A DNA stretch of 64,000 nucleotides from Oceanobacillus oncorhynchi (GCF_000821065.1 NZ_CDGG01000001.1:3162001-3226000); one strand, 5' to 3'. Shown: positions 33,691-43,267, counted from the stretch's first letter. Numbers and translations are program-made. The notes: generated by a model from the letters alone, not told the origin.

Positions 33691-34371
33691 ATGAAAACAG
33701 TGGTTATTACAGGTGCTGGAAGCGGTCTGGGTTCAGAATTAGCGTATGCTTTTTCTGAACTTGATTATAAGGTATGTCTGTTAGGCAGGACGCGTTATAA
33801 ATTAGAGGAGGTGTCCCAAAATTTAAAAGGAAAATCTTCCATCTTTGAAGTGGATATTACAGATTCCTTAAGTGTGACAGAAGTATTCAAGAAAATAGAT
33901 GAATCACATGATTCCATAGACTGTCTCGTAAATAATGCAGGGGTCGGTATTTTTAAATCATTAGCTGAAATGGATAATAAAGAAGTCGATTTGTTGATTG
34001 ATACAAATGTAAAAGGAGCGATTTATTGCACCAAAGAAGTTTTACCAGATATGCAACGCAGGAATAAGGGAGATATTTTAAATATTATTTCCAATTCTGG
34101 AAAAGCTGCCAAAGCAGATGAAATCATATATAGTACCAGTAAATTTGGAATGCGGGGGTTTTCAGAAGCATTAACGGATTTAACAAAAGACACAGATATT
34201 AGAGTGCTTGCGGCATACATGGGGAATATGAACACCAGCCTCTGGCGGGAGGATAAGCCGGCAGAACGGAAAAGCTACGCAAGTCCAAAAGATATGACGA
34301 AAATAATTATGGATCATTTCCAGGATAGAGAAAATGTAGTTAGTTCGGACATAGTTATAGAAAACCAATAG
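33691..34371 (+). CDS. Classical short-chain dehydrogenase
   Basis: A 226-residue NAD(P)-dependent SDR. ATG 33691 has TAGGAGTGG upstream. Motifs: TGAGSGLGSELA (cofactor), NNAGVG, catalytic Ser in NIISNSGKAAK and YSTSK (YxxxK). Reminiscent of YdfG-type serine/threonine or hydroxy-acid dehydrogenases, which would fit its pairing with an amino-acid symporter, but substrate is inference. Unlike the SDR at 31432 its active site is complete. Confidence 0.9.
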   Translation: MKTVVITGAGSGLGSELAYAFSELDYKVCLLGRTRYKLEEVSQNLKGKSSIFEVDITDSLSVTEVFKKIDESHDSIDCLVNNAGVGIFKSLAEMDNKEVDLLIDTNVKGAIYCTKEVLPDMQRRNKGDILNIISNSGKAAKADEIIYSTSKFGMRGFSEALTDLTKDTDIRVLAAYMGNMNTSLWREDKPAERKSYASPKDMTKIIMDHFQDRENVVSSDIVIENQ

Positions 34372-34451
34372 AATCGAATGACTTTAGATAACTGCTAACA
34401 GAGGAAATCGCAGTAAGATTAAAAAATCTGAAATAGATAAGGGAGAGTTAT

Positions 34452-35921
34452 ATGAGCGCATTTATAGATTGGTTAAGCGGAGCTGTCTGGAATCAGTATT
34501 TTATTTTCAGTTTTTTAGTGATTGGTTTATTCTTTTCTATTATGACCAGATTTGTGCAAGTGACACATTTAAAAGATATGATCAAGCTAATGTTTGTGAG
34601 AAGATCTTCTGAATCCGGCGTGTCTTCCTTCCAGGCAATTTCAATGTCACTGGGGAGCAGAATCGGAACTGGTAATGTTGCAGGAGTTGCAACAGCAATC
34701 ACACTTGGGGGACCGGGAGCAGTATTTTGGATGTGGGTAATGTCTTTCTTTGGAGCAGCTACAAGTTTTATTGAAATTACATTATCGCAGGTTTATAAAA
34801 GTAAAGTGAATGGAGAATTGCGTGGCGGGACGCCATATTTTATTGAAAAAGGTCTTGGATTTAGAAAACTGGGTATTATTTTTGCAATATTAACAACTTT
34901 GGCAACAGGATTTTTTCTGATGAATATTCAATCTAATACGATTGCGGCTTCAATGGAGGGAGCTTTTGGGATTCCGCCATATGTTATTGGGATTATCCTT
35001 GTTCTTTTAATGGGGTTATGTGTCTTTGGCGGTGTAAAAAGAATTGCTAAAACTGCGGAGTATTTAGTACCTTTTATGGCAATTGGTTACATTATAGTCT
35101 GTATTATTATTTTAGGGCTTAATTTTCGGGCTATTCCAGATTTGTTTTCATTGATTATATCGAGTGCATTTGGTGCAGAAGCAACGTTTGGTGGCATGAT
35201 AGGAGCGGCTATATCATGGGGGGTTCAAAGAGGATTTTTCTCGAATGCTGCAGGAGCAGGTTCAGAAACTTACGAAGGAGCTGCTGCTGAAGTATCTCAT
35301 CCGGCAAAGCAGGGGCTGGTTCAGGCGCTGGCTGTGTATGTAGATACTTGGATTATATGCTCGGCAACTGCCTTTATGATTCTTATTACAGGGATGTACA
35401 ATGTAGAAGGGGCAGCATCTGTCGTGAATGTTCCTGGTGTAGAAGCTGGCTCAGTAAATGTGCAGCTGGCAGTAGATACCGTTTTGCCGGGTATTGGATC
35501 TGCTTTTATGGCTATTGCCTTATTTTTCTTTTGTTTTACCACAATGATAACTTACTATTATAAAACAGAATCTAGTGCTACGTATATTATTGGCCATTCC
35601 AATAAAAAGGAAAAATTATTTTTATTTCCGTTACGTATAGGCATACTTATTTTTGCCTTTGTCGGCGCTATTGTTTCCGCATCTACAGCATGGGCAATGG
35701 GAGACATCGGATTAGGAAGCATGGCGTATTTGAACTTAATCAGCACGTTGCTGTTATCTGGGGTAGCACTCAAGGTTTTAAAGGATTATAAAGAACAGAA
35801 AAAAGCAGGTAAAGATCCTGTGTTTGATCCAGTAAAGCTAGGAATTAAGAATGCGGATTATTGGGAAACACGACAAGAAGAAAGTTCCCGATCATCTAAA
35901 AGCGGAACAAAGGTTATTTGA
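34452..35921 (+). CDS. Sodium:alanine (AGCS-family) symporter 2
   Basis: A 489-residue paralogue of symporter 1, same topology and signatures (FQAISMSLGSRIGTGNVAGVATAI, FFSNAAGAGSETYEGAAAEVSHP). AAGGGAG precedes ATG 34452. The C-terminal segment GKDPVFDPVKLGIKNADYWE is nearly that of symporter 1, and both genes are followed within 10 bp by the same cre-like box, indicating duplication of the whole unit. Confidence 0.94.
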   Translation: MSAFIDWLSGAVWNQYFIFSFLVIGLFFSIMTRFVQVTHLKDMIKLMFVRRSSESGVSSFQAISMSLGSRIGTGNVAGVATAITLGGPGAVFWMWVMSFFGAATSFIEITLSQVYKSKVNGELRGGTPYFIEKGLGFRKLGIIFAILTTLATGFFLMNIQSNTIAASMEGAFGIPPYVIGIILVLLMGLCVFGGVKRIAKTAEYLVPFMAIGYIIVCIIILGLNFRAIPDLFSLIISSAFGAEATFGGMIGAAISWGVQRGFFSNAAGAGSETYEGAAAEVSHPAKQGLVQALAVYVDTWIICSATAFMILITGMYNVEGAASVVNVPGVEAGSVNVQLAVDTVLPGIGSAFMAIALFFFCFTTMITYYYKTESSATYIIGHSNKKEKLFLFPLRIGILIFAFVGAIVSASTAWAMGDIGLGSMAYLNLISTLLLSGVALKVLKDYKEQKKAGKDPVFDPVKLGIKNADYWETRQEESSRSSKSGTKVI

Positions 35922-35926
35922 AGTAT

Positions 35927-35940
35927 TGTAAGCGTTTGCT
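35927..35940 (+). promoter_or_regulatory. Orphan cre-like box after symporter 2
   Basis: TGTAAGCGTTTGCT, identical to 33581-33594, but with no same-strand gene downstream. Probably carried along in the duplication. Confidence 0.5.
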
Positions 35941-35959
35941 TAAGTGTTGAAATAATTTA

Positions 35960-36012
35960 ACATGATAAAGTGCGAATTCTTCGTTTAATGGAGAATTCGC
36001 ACTTTATCATGT
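35960..36012. terminator. Bidirectional terminator
   Basis: A 21-bp perfect inverted repeat (ACATGATAAAGTGCGAATTC...) with 11-nt loop, separating symporter 2 from the converging ileS fragment. Confidence 0.8.
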
Positions 36013-36033
36013 AAAGTAAGACACGCTTTCAAA

Positions 36034-36996
36034 TTATTGAAGGAGGAGTTTCATGGCCGGTGCTACATGAACAATCCCAGTTCCGCTTGTATCTGTCACA
36101 AAATCTGCACCAATCACGACATATCCGTTAGAAACAGTGATAAAATTGAATGGAGGATGGTAGGAGAGACCAATTAAATCCTGTCCTTTGATAATTTCTA
36201 AGACGTTATAGTCTTCCTTCATCACATTTTGGACTAATGATTTTGCTGCGATATATATTTCATTTCCCTGCTGCACACGCATATACTCCATTTCCGGATT
36301 CACTGCGAGAGCCACATTGGCTGGAAGTGTCCAAGGTGTTGTTGTCCAGCCTAATAGATATTCATTGTCTTTTCCTTTAATCTGAAACTTGGCAGTAGCA
36401 GATAAATCAGTGACGTCTTTATATCCTTGAGCCACTTCATGAGAACTTAGAGACGTCTCACAATGGGGACAATAAGGAACAACACGATGACCTTGATATA
36501 AATAATCCTTCTTGTGAATGTCAGAAAGGATATGCCACACCGATTCGATATACGCATTGTTCAGTGTGACATAAGGGTTCTCCATATCTATCCAATATCC
36601 AAGCGCATCGGTGAATTGCTTCCACTCATTTTCGTAGGTGAAAACACTTTCTTTACATTTCGCGATAAAGTTCTCCACACCATATTCTTCAATTTGTTCC
36701 TTGCCGCGGATATTCAATTGTTTTTCTACTTCCAATTCAACAGGTAATCCATGGGTGTCCCAGCCAGCTTTTCGTAAAACCTGATAGCCTGACATGATTT
36801 TATATCTTGCTACAAAGTCCTTGATGGTTCTGCCTAGAGCGTGGCCGGCATGCGGCAGTCCGTTAGCTGTCGGCGGTCCTTCGTAAAAAACAAAGGTTTC
36901 TTTACCTTCTCTGTTGGAAATAGAGTGCTGGAAAGTATGATCTCTTTCCCATTGGTTTCGAATTCTTAATTCACGAGCTGCACTTGATTCCTTCAA
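36034..36996 (-). pseudogene. Truncated isoleucyl-tRNA synthetase, type 2 (ileS2 fragment)
   Basis: Only the first 320 of about 1,030 residues remain. TTG 36996 has TGAGGTGA upstream. The N-terminus is of the eukaryote-like IleRS2 class: [21 protein letters not shown] (HxGH catalytic motif), [17 protein letters not shown], and the editing-domain motif [18 protein letters not shown]. After [10 protein letters not shown], where FGEDD is expected, the frame runs into unrelated KLLLQ and stops. The KMSKS half, editing-domain end and anticodon domain are missing, so it cannot charge tRNA. IleRS2 enzymes are linked to mupirocin tolerance. Confidence 0.9.
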
Positions 36997-37021
36997 TTTT
37001 TTTCACCTCATTATCAAAATT

Positions 37022-37433
37022 AAAAAATCCCGATTCTGCGCAGAGAGAATCGGGAGGCTTACATTCTTCATAAAAATAAAAAAACCAACATAAGCAGTGG
37101 TTTTCGGAATGGATTTTCACTACGTACTATCATACGCGTTCTGGATATCGGTAGAATGCCGTCAAAGTTTAATGTACTGTCTAGTTCCAAGCGTCAAACT
37201 TTAGAGATTTCACGTCACGCCCTACGATAAGTCAACATCGGTTCGTCACCTCACCGTGTTTCCTTTATCTCAGTTGTGCCGCTCCAATCTCTATGTTTTT
37301 AAACGGGCACTTTCCACTTTTCTCTTCAACTTTGCTTCTCAGGGAGGATTTTCATTAGCTTTCTTAACGTTGACTTTCAGCACAGGGTCAACTCTCTGTA
37401 GATAAGAAGGAGATAATTACTCTTTCCCGTCAT
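37022..37433 (-). promoter_or_regulatory. Ile-type T-box leader of the ileS2 fragment, antiterminator apparently decayed
   Basis: On the minus strand Stem I is recognisable: GACGGGAAAGAGTA at the base (AGTA motif 37418-37421), ACAGAGAG and a GTTGAC/GTCAAC hairpin at the tip, then GAAAATCC with an ATC (Ile) specifier at 37347-37349, closing with CTCCCTG. The leader ends in a terminator (TCCCGATTCT / AGAATCGGGA, 37028-37055, then six U). I find no canonical UGGNACCGCG; the nearest match is TAGTACGTAGTG at 37118-37129. A second hairpin AAAACCA/TGGTTTT lies at about 37078-37104. Confidence 0.7.
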
Positions 37434-37526
37434 CGAATTAGATTTTAAATTAACAACAATAGTAAACGATTAAAATTGAAAAGTCAACCTGCTGGATTTC
37501 TTGATTAACAATACTTCTGTGATTCA

Positions 37527-37715
37527 TCATTTTTCATGATTCTTTTTGTTATCAAGTGAAATCTTTAATATCACGACCAGCAGAAAGAAAATAGTTAAAT
37601 CAAAGAATCCGCGTAAGTTCCCAACAGTAAACAGGTTGGCTATAAAAGGGAAAAAGGTTATGACGGCAATGGAAGCTATCATGCAAAATAATACGGTTAA
37701 AAAAACATCTTTCAT
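37527..37715 (-). CDS. Small two-helix membrane protein
   Basis: A 62-residue protein with ATAGGAG upstream of ATG 37715. Two hydrophobic helices (VFLTVLFCMIASIAVITFF and GFFDLTIFFLLVVILKISL) and a basic tail KKNHEK inside the cell. No family recognised. Codon use is like that of the neighbours. Probably an orphan membrane peptide; function unknown. Confidence 0.5.
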   Translation of the reverse strand: MKDVFLTVLFCMIASIAVITFFPFIANLFTVGNLRGFFDLTIFFLLVVILKISLDNKKNHEK

Positions 37716-37914
37716 GATTTGTAAACTCCTATATACTGGAATATGAAATGTTCAGTATATCAATATTTACATATATTGACTAGTCCTATTTAACGGAATA
37801 TATTTTGGATAGAGTATTTCCAAATAAATAACAGAATTATAAAAGTATTATGATGGATATTTTTCAAAAAATAAAATAATCCTCTATAATAAAGAGAGAA
37901 GGGAGAAGGTTAAT

Positions 37915-38847
37915 ATGAACATTCAAAAAATCATTATTGCCAGTCCAATGGTAAAAGAACTGGAAAAACACATAGAACATTATAATCTGGATAAAGAAAT
38001 TCGTTACATAACAGAGGACGCTTTAACAGAGGAAGACTTGGAATGGGCGGATGCTCTCTGCGGGTTTCAGCTGCGGAAGGATACGGACTACAGCAAAGTG
38101 AAATGGGTACATTCTCTAGGCGCCGGTGTCGATGGATTTTTGTATGATCAGAATTGGAATGAAAATGTATTATTAACACGTACTGTCTGCTCGTTTGGAC
38201 AGCGCATCGGGGAATATTGCTTAAGCTATATGTTAAGGGATACCCAAGCGCACCAGACGTTTGCAGCCCAGCAAGGGGAGAAGGTCTGGAAGGAATTTTC
38301 TCCTGTATTATTGAGTGAGAAAACAGCAGTGATTTACGGAACCGGTGAAATCGGCAGAAGACTGGCAGAGATTCTATCCGGATTTGGAATGAAAGTGTAC
38401 GGCATTTCTTTAAGCGGAAAACAGAAGGCACCTTTTAACCAAGTTGCAGCTATTGACTCCCATTTTTCATTTATAAAAGAAGCGGATTATGTAATCAATA
38501 CATTGCCGTTAACAGAGAAAACAGCAGATTTATTTGATAAACGCTTATTTGATCAAACGAGCAATATTGGATTTATCAATGCAGGAAGAGGAAAGTCTGT
38601 TGCTGAAGCGGATTTGCTGGCTGCCTTGGAAAAGGAGCAAGTACGGTTTGCTGTACTGGATGTTTTCCATGAAGAACCGTTGCCTGCATCGCATCCATTC
38701 TGGGAGCATCCTGCTATTACAATAACACCTCATATATCTGCTGTGACAACGGCAAAAGAAGCGGCGGATTGCTTTGTTGACACCCTGAAAAGAGTGGAAG
38801 CAGGGCAGGACTTGGAAAATAAGGTGGATATTCAAAAAGGATATTAA
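37915..38847 (+). CDS. D-isomer-specific 2-hydroxyacid dehydrogenase
   Basis: A 310-residue NAD(P)H-dependent dehydrogenase. GAAGGGAGAAGG precedes ATG 37915. The NAD-binding motif is YGTGEIGRRLAEIL (~residue 142); catalytic residues are Arg in INAGRGKSV, Glu in FHEEPLP and His in TPHISAVT. It most resembles glyoxylate/hydroxypyruvate reductases or phosphoglycerate dehydrogenase-like proteins without an ACT domain. Reduces a 2-keto acid to a D-2-hydroxy acid in the cytosol. Stands alone, with a terminator ~110 bp after. Confidence 0.9.
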   Translation: MNIQKIIIASPMVKELEKHIEHYNLDKEIRYITEDALTEEDLEWADALCGFQLRKDTDYSKVKWVHSLGAGVDGFLYDQNWNENVLLTRTVCSFGQRIGEYCLSYMLRDTQAHQTFAAQQGEKVWKEFSPVLLSEKTAVIYGTGEIGRRLAEILSGFGMKVYGISLSGKQKAPFNQVAAIDSHFSFIKEADYVINTLPLTEKTADLFDKRLFDQTSNIGFINAGRGKSVAEADLLAALEKEQVRFAVLDVFHEEPLPASHPFWEHPAITITPHISAVTTAKEAADCFVDTLKRVEAGQDLENKVDIQKGY

Positions 38848-38956
38848 AGCTAATTTTATGCTGGTTCAAATAAGAGGGGAGGCTAAGCTGATTTATAATC
38901 CGAATTTGACAATGATTCCAAGGAGCTGGTCAGCTTTCCTTCATCTCTACTATAAA

Positions 38957-39002
38957 AAATAGCAGTACAGACCATGGCTTTGGTCTGTGCTGCTATTTTT
39001 TA
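38957..39002. terminator. Bidirectional terminator between the hydroxyacid dehydrogenase gene and ppdK
   Basis: ATAGCAGTACAGACCA pairs with TGGTCTGTGCTGCTAT (one G-U), flanked by A- and T-runs. Confidence 0.8.
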
Positions 39003-39014
39003 TAGTATGTTTTT

Positions 39015-41621
39015 CTATTTTAATACTGCTTGCGCTACAGCTAAACGAGCGGCTGGAATACGGTATGGTGAACAAGAAACATAATCAATGCCGATTTGTT
39101 GGAAGAAAGCAATCGATTCTGTATTGCCGCCAACTTCGCCGCAAATACCGATCATCATGTTTTCTTTCGTTTGTCTTGCTTTGTCGACAGCGAGCTTAAT
39201 CAATTCGCCGACACCGCTTTGATCCAGAACCTGGAACGGGTCTTGCTGCATAATCTGTTTTTCTTTATAGGTATTGATAAACTTACCGATATCATCGCGA
39301 GAAAATCCAAATGTCATTTGAGTTAAATCATTGGTACCGAAGCTGAAGAAATCGGCATTTTCTGCTAATTGGTCAGCAATGATACATGCGCGCGGTAATT
39401 CGATCATGGTCCCGATTTCGTAAGGGAAGGGCTCCATTTGATGCTCCTTGAATGTAGCTTCGATGGTTTCGGTTAAAAAGCTTTTAACGTAGTCCAGCTC
39501 GGCTTTTTCTGAAATTAAAGGAACCATGATTTCTGGACAAATCGTCAAGCCTTCTTTTGCTAATTGAATGGCACTATTGAAAATCGCTTTGACTTGCATT
39601 TGATAAATAAGTGGTTCAGTAATACCTAAGCGGCAGCCCCGATGTCCCAGCATTGGGTTGGTTTCTTGTAATTTTTCGATTTGTTTCTCCACAGCAGACG
39701 GGTATCTGTTTAGTTGATCAGCCAATGACTTGATTTCATTGGCATCATGCGGCAAAAATTCATGCATTGGCGGATCAAGCAAACGAATCACCATTGGTTT
39801 ATCTTGAACTGTTTTTAACATTTGATAGAAATCTTCTTGCTGGAAGCTTAGTAATTTATTTAAAGCGGCCTGGACTTCCTCTTCATCTTTAGCGAGAATC
39901 AAGCGGCGCATTTCCAGTACACGCTCTTCCCCAAAAAACATATGCTCTGTTCGGGCTAAACCAATTCCTGTTGCACCAAAATCAATCGCTGTTTGTAAGT
40001 CTTGTAATGTTTCAGCATTCGCACGAACCTTCAACTCAGCGCATTCGTCTGCCCAAGTAAGTAATTGCTGCAAGCTCTGATCGTTTTCAGGAACAATTGT
40101 CGGGATTTCCCCTAGATATAAACTTCCAGTACTGCCGTCAACAGAAATCATATCGCCTTCCGTCAGGGTATGGTTACCACATAATACAGTTTTGGCACTT
40201 TCATTGACTGTTAATGCTTCACAGCCGGTGACACAGCAAGTTCCCATTCCTCTGGCAACAACTGCTGCGTGCGATGTCATTCCGCCGCGGCTCGTAACAA
40301 TTGCTTCGCTGACCACCATGCCTTCAATATCTTCTGGCGAGGTTTCTTGACGAACCAGAATCACTTTTTTTCCTAAAGCAGTGTATTCTTTTGCTTTATC
40401 AGCTGTAAAGACGATTGATCCGGTTGCTGCGCCTGGACTGGCAGGTAAACCTGTTGCGAAAGCATCCACTGCTGTCAGTTTTTCGGTATCAAAGACCGGA
40501 TGAATCAATTGATCGATCACCTCAGGAGAGACGCGCATAATCGCTTCTTCCTTTGAGATTAAACCTTCAGCTGCTAAATCTAAAACTATTTTCAAGGTAG
40601 CTTTGGCGGTGCGTTTTCCATTTCTGGTCTGCAGAATATACAGCTTACCATTTTCGATTGTAAATTCGATATCCTGCATATCCTTATAGTGCTGCTCCAG
40701 TTTATGAGAATGTTTAATAAAATCATTATAAGCTTCTGGCAAAATGGTTTGCAAAGATTCAATCGGCTCCGGTGTACGAATCCCTGCAACGACATCCTCT
40801 CCCTGCGCATTGATTAGAAATTCACCAAATAATTTATTATCACCGACAGAAGGATTGCGAGTGAAGACCACTCCTGTTCCGCTTTCCTCACCGCTGTTGC
40901 CAAAGACCATTGACTGGACATTAACCGCTGTTCCTAAATGATGAGGAATATTGTGCAGGTCGCGATATACCTTCGCCCGCTGGTTATTCCAGGATTTGAA
41001 AACAGCCTTCGTTGCTTCGAATAATTGCTCCATTGGATCCTGTGGAAAGGCTACTTTATTCTTAGAGAACAAATTCTTATACGATTCAATCAATTCTACA
41101 TGCTCTGCTTCGTTAAAATCAGTTACTTTTTTATTCAAACGCTTCTCCATTTGATGCAGCAACACATTGAATTGTTCTTTATGGATTCCGTAAACGACAT
41201 CACCGAACATTTGCAAGAGACGGCGGTAGCAGTCATAGGCAAAGTTCACATTGGTCAATTTGGCAAAATCTTGAACTCTATGATCATTTAAGCCAAGATT
41301 TAAAATGGTATCCATCATGCCGGGCATGGAAAAGACAGCGCCGCTTCGAACAGAAACTAATAGAATATTTTCAGTAGATGTAAAAGATTTCCCTGTTTCT
41401 GACTCTAAATTTTGAATCGCTTTCAAAACTTCTGCTTTTAATTGCTTTTCAAAAAAGGAAGCATCTGCTAAATAATTCATACAACATTCTGTAGTAATCG
41501 TAAAGCCCTCAGGTACAGGTAATCCCAAATGAGTCATTTCTGCAAGATTGGCTCCTTTGCCGCCCAGCAATTCTTTGTTCCCGCTTCGTCCTTCATCAAA
41601 TGTATAAATTAATTTTTCCAT
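39015..41621 (-). CDS. ppdK: Pyruvate, phosphate dikinase
   Basis: An 868-residue enzyme interconverting pyruvate + ATP + Pi and PEP + AMP + PPi. ATP-grasp domain at the N-terminus (GGKGANLAEMTHLGLPVPEGFTI), swivelling His domain with GGMTSHAAVVARGMGTCCVTG (regulatory Thr next to catalytic His ~452), and the C-terminal PEP/pyruvate barrel (GIGLARTEHMF, FSFGTNDLTQMTFG, CGEVGG). TTGGAGGTTTC precedes ATG 41621. Divergently transcribed from its two presumed regulators; acts in gluconeogenesis or PPi-linked glycolysis. Confidence 0.97.
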   Translation of the reverse strand: MEKLIYTFDEGRSGNKELLGGKGANLAEMTHLGLPVPEGFTITTECCMNYLADASFFEKQLKAEVLKAIQNLESETGKSFTSTENILLVSVRSGAVFSMPGMMDTILNLGLNDHRVQDFAKLTNVNFAYDCYRRLLQMFGDVVYGIHKEQFNVLLHQMEKRLNKKVTDFNEAEHVELIESYKNLFSKNKVAFPQDPMEQLFEATKAVFKSWNNQRAKVYRDLHNIPHHLGTAVNVQSMVFGNSGEESGTGVVFTRNPSVGDNKLFGEFLINAQGEDVVAGIRTPEPIESLQTILPEAYNDFIKHSHKLEQHYKDMQDIEFTIENGKLYILQTRNGKRTAKATLKIVLDLAAEGLISKEEAIMRVSPEVIDQLIHPVFDTEKLTAVDAFATGLPASPGAATGSIVFTADKAKEYTALGKKVILVRQETSPEDIEGMVVSEAIVTSRGGMTSHAAVVARGMGTCCVTGCEALTVNESAKTVLCGNHTLTEGDMISVDGSTGSLYLGEIPTIVPENDQSLQQLLTWADECAELKVRANAETLQDLQTAIDFGATGIGLARTEHMFFGEERVLEMRRLILAKDEEEVQAALNKLLSFQQEDFYQMLKTVQDKPMVIRLLDPPMHEFLPHDANEIKSLADQLNRYPSAVEKQIEKLQETNPMLGHRGCRLGITEPLIYQMQVKAIFNSAIQLAKEGLTICPEIMVPLISEKAELDYVKSFLTETIEATFKEHQMEPFPYEIGTMIELPRACIIADQLAENADFFSFGTNDLTQMTFGFSRDDIGKFINTYKEKQIMQQDPFQVLDQSGVGELIKLAVDKARQTKENMMIGICGEVGGNTESIAFFQQIGIDYVSCSPYRIPAARLAVAQAVLK

Positions 41622-41683
41622 AAGAAACCTCCAATGATTTAATTGTATGTCACATTTATTTAATAATCATCATATATGACAAA

Positions 41684-41742
41684 AATATGTGTGTCAATAC
41701 ATAAATATGTGATTATTAGTTTAAAAGATTCATTAATATGTG
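41684..41742. promoter_or_regulatory. Three AATATGTG direct repeats in the ppdK / regulator divergent promoter
   Basis: Copies at 41684-41691, 41704-41711 and 41735-41742; the last abuts a TATAAT (41743-41748) of the regulator gene. A related TATGTCACAT lies at 41646-41655. Similar to the TRTGHYATAYW type of CcpN operator; likely binding sites of the adjacent HTH-CBS protein. Confidence 0.55.
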
Positions 41743-41797
41743 TATAATGAAAATAAAATATTAACATTGTTTGATAGCTTTATTTGGAGGTCCAAGT

Positions 41798-42427
41798 ATG
41801 AAATTAAGTGAAAGACAAGAACAAATCATCCAATTAGTAAAAGATTATCAGCCGGTCAGCGGGGAAAAAATATCTGAGCTGTTAGATGTTTCTAGAGCTA
41901 CGTTACGTTCAGATTTATCGTTTTTGACATTAGCAGGTGTTTTACAAGCTACACCTAAAATCGGCTATACGTATTCAGGTTCGGATTTAGAAGCCTTTTT
42001 CTTTTTTAAGACCTTTGATACGAAAATCGATGAAATTATGATTCCACCCTTAGTGATTAACCAAAATACATCGATTCGAGATGCTATCACTAATTTGTTT
42101 ATTTATGATGTTGGTTCCCTGTACGTGTTGGATGAAGAAAAACTTCTCGTGGGTGTTTTATCCAGGAAGGATTTATTAAGGGCATCATTAAATTCAGATA
42201 TTGATAATACGCCAGTTGTAGTGTGTATGACACGAATGCCGCATATTAAAGTCTGTCAAAAAAATATCAATATACTGGAAGCAGCCACTATCTTACAAGA
42301 TTTTGAAGTTGATTCACTGCCAGTCGTTGAAGAAGAAAATCACAAAAAAGTGATTGGTAAAATTACGAAGTCTCGAATACTTAATTACATTACGCAGCAA
42401 GCCAGAAATGCAGAATTAAATAAATAA
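41798..42427 (+). CDS. HTH-CBS transcriptional regulator (CcpN family)
   Basis: About 209 residues. ATG 41798 has TTTGGAGGT upstream. DeoR-like winged helix at 5-60 (LSERQEQIIQLVKDYQPVSGEKISELLDVSRATLRSDLSFL), then two CBS motifs (~75-205; VLDEEKLLVGVLSRKDLL, SLPVVEEENHKKVIGKITKS) that in CcpN bind adenine nucleotides. CcpN represses gluconeogenic genes in glucose-grown Bacillus. Position opposite ppdK and upstream of the PPDK regulatory protein gene makes ppdK the likely target here. Confidence 0.92.
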   Translation: MKLSERQEQIIQLVKDYQPVSGEKISELLDVSRATLRSDLSFLTLAGVLQATPKIGYTYSGSDLEAFFFFKTFDTKIDEIMIPPLVINQNTSIRDAITNLFIYDVGSLYVLDEEKLLVGVLSRKDLLRASLNSDIDNTPVVVCMTRMPHIKVCQKNINILEAATILQDFEVDSLPVVEEENHKKVIGKITKSRILNYITQQARNAELNK

Positions 42428-42454
42428 ATAAATAAAAGGGGATATCCATCTATT

Positions 42455-43267
42455 ATGAAAAATGAAATCATCATCTACTCTATTTCTGATTCACTCGGAG
42501 AAACATCACAAAAGTTACTAACAGCCGTCAGTGCACAATATCCGGATTTGAATTTTAATAAAAGCTATCGCTTTCCATTAGTAAATCGAGAAGAGGAGTT
42601 ATTGGGAATTTTGCAGGATGCCTTAAAGGATAAAGCGATTGTTGTTAGCACCTTAGTTAATCATCGTCTAGCTGAAACTGCCCGAAATTTCAGTCAGCAG
42701 ACAGGTCTCATGTATTTAGATTTGATGCACCCATTTTTTGAAATGATTCAAGCAAGAACCGGTTCAAGTCCCATTGAAGAACCTGGAACAGTTCATAAAT
42801 TAGATACGGAATACTTTAACCGCATCGCAGCTATTGAATTTGCGGTCAAATATGATGATGGCAAGAACCCGCAAGGCTTTATAGATTCCGATTTAGTGTT
42901 GTTAGGTGTATCACGAACCTCAAAGACACCATTAAGTATGTATTTAGCGAATAAAGGGTATAAAGTTTCCAATTTACCTCTGATTCCGGAGGTTCCCTTA
43001 CCACAGATACTGGAAGATGTAGATCCGCATAAGCTGGTGGGGTTAGTTTGCCATCCAGATAATTTATCTAGAATTAGAAGTAATCGTTTAGATTCATTAG
43101 GTTTAAATCATTCCACCAGTTATACCGATTTAGAAAAAATATATAACGAACTCGACTATTCACAACAGGTTTTCAAACGATTTGGTATTTTTACGATTGA
43201 TGTGACAGATAAATCGATTGAAGAAACAGCGTATGTGATTGAAGAACATTTTAAAGAAATGGAATAA
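42455..43267 (+). CDS. PPDK/PEP synthase regulatory protein (YqfL, DUF299)
   Basis: A 270-residue bifunctional ADP-dependent kinase / Pi-dependent pyrophosphorylase that switches PPDK off and on through the Thr beside its catalytic His. N-terminus IIIYSISDSLGETSQKLLTA, P-loop GVSRTSKTPLSMYLANKGYK (~residues 150-169) and C-terminal FTIDVTDKSIEETA are family marks. It lies 28 bp after the CcpN-type gene, as ccpN-yqfL in B. subtilis; the neighbouring ppdK gives it an obvious substrate. Confidence 0.95.
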   Translation: MKNEIIIYSISDSLGETSQKLLTAVSAQYPDLNFNKSYRFPLVNREEELLGILQDALKDKAIVVSTLVNHRLAETARNFSQQTGLMYLDLMHPFFEMIQARTGSSPIEEPGTVHKLDTEYFNRIAAIEFAVKYDDGKNPQGFIDSDLVLLGVSRTSKTPLSMYLANKGYKVSNLPLIPEVPLPQILEDVDPHKLVGLVCHPDNLSRIRSNRLDSLGLNHSTSYTDLEKIYNELDYSQQVFKRFGIFTIDVTDKSIEETAYVIEEHFKEME

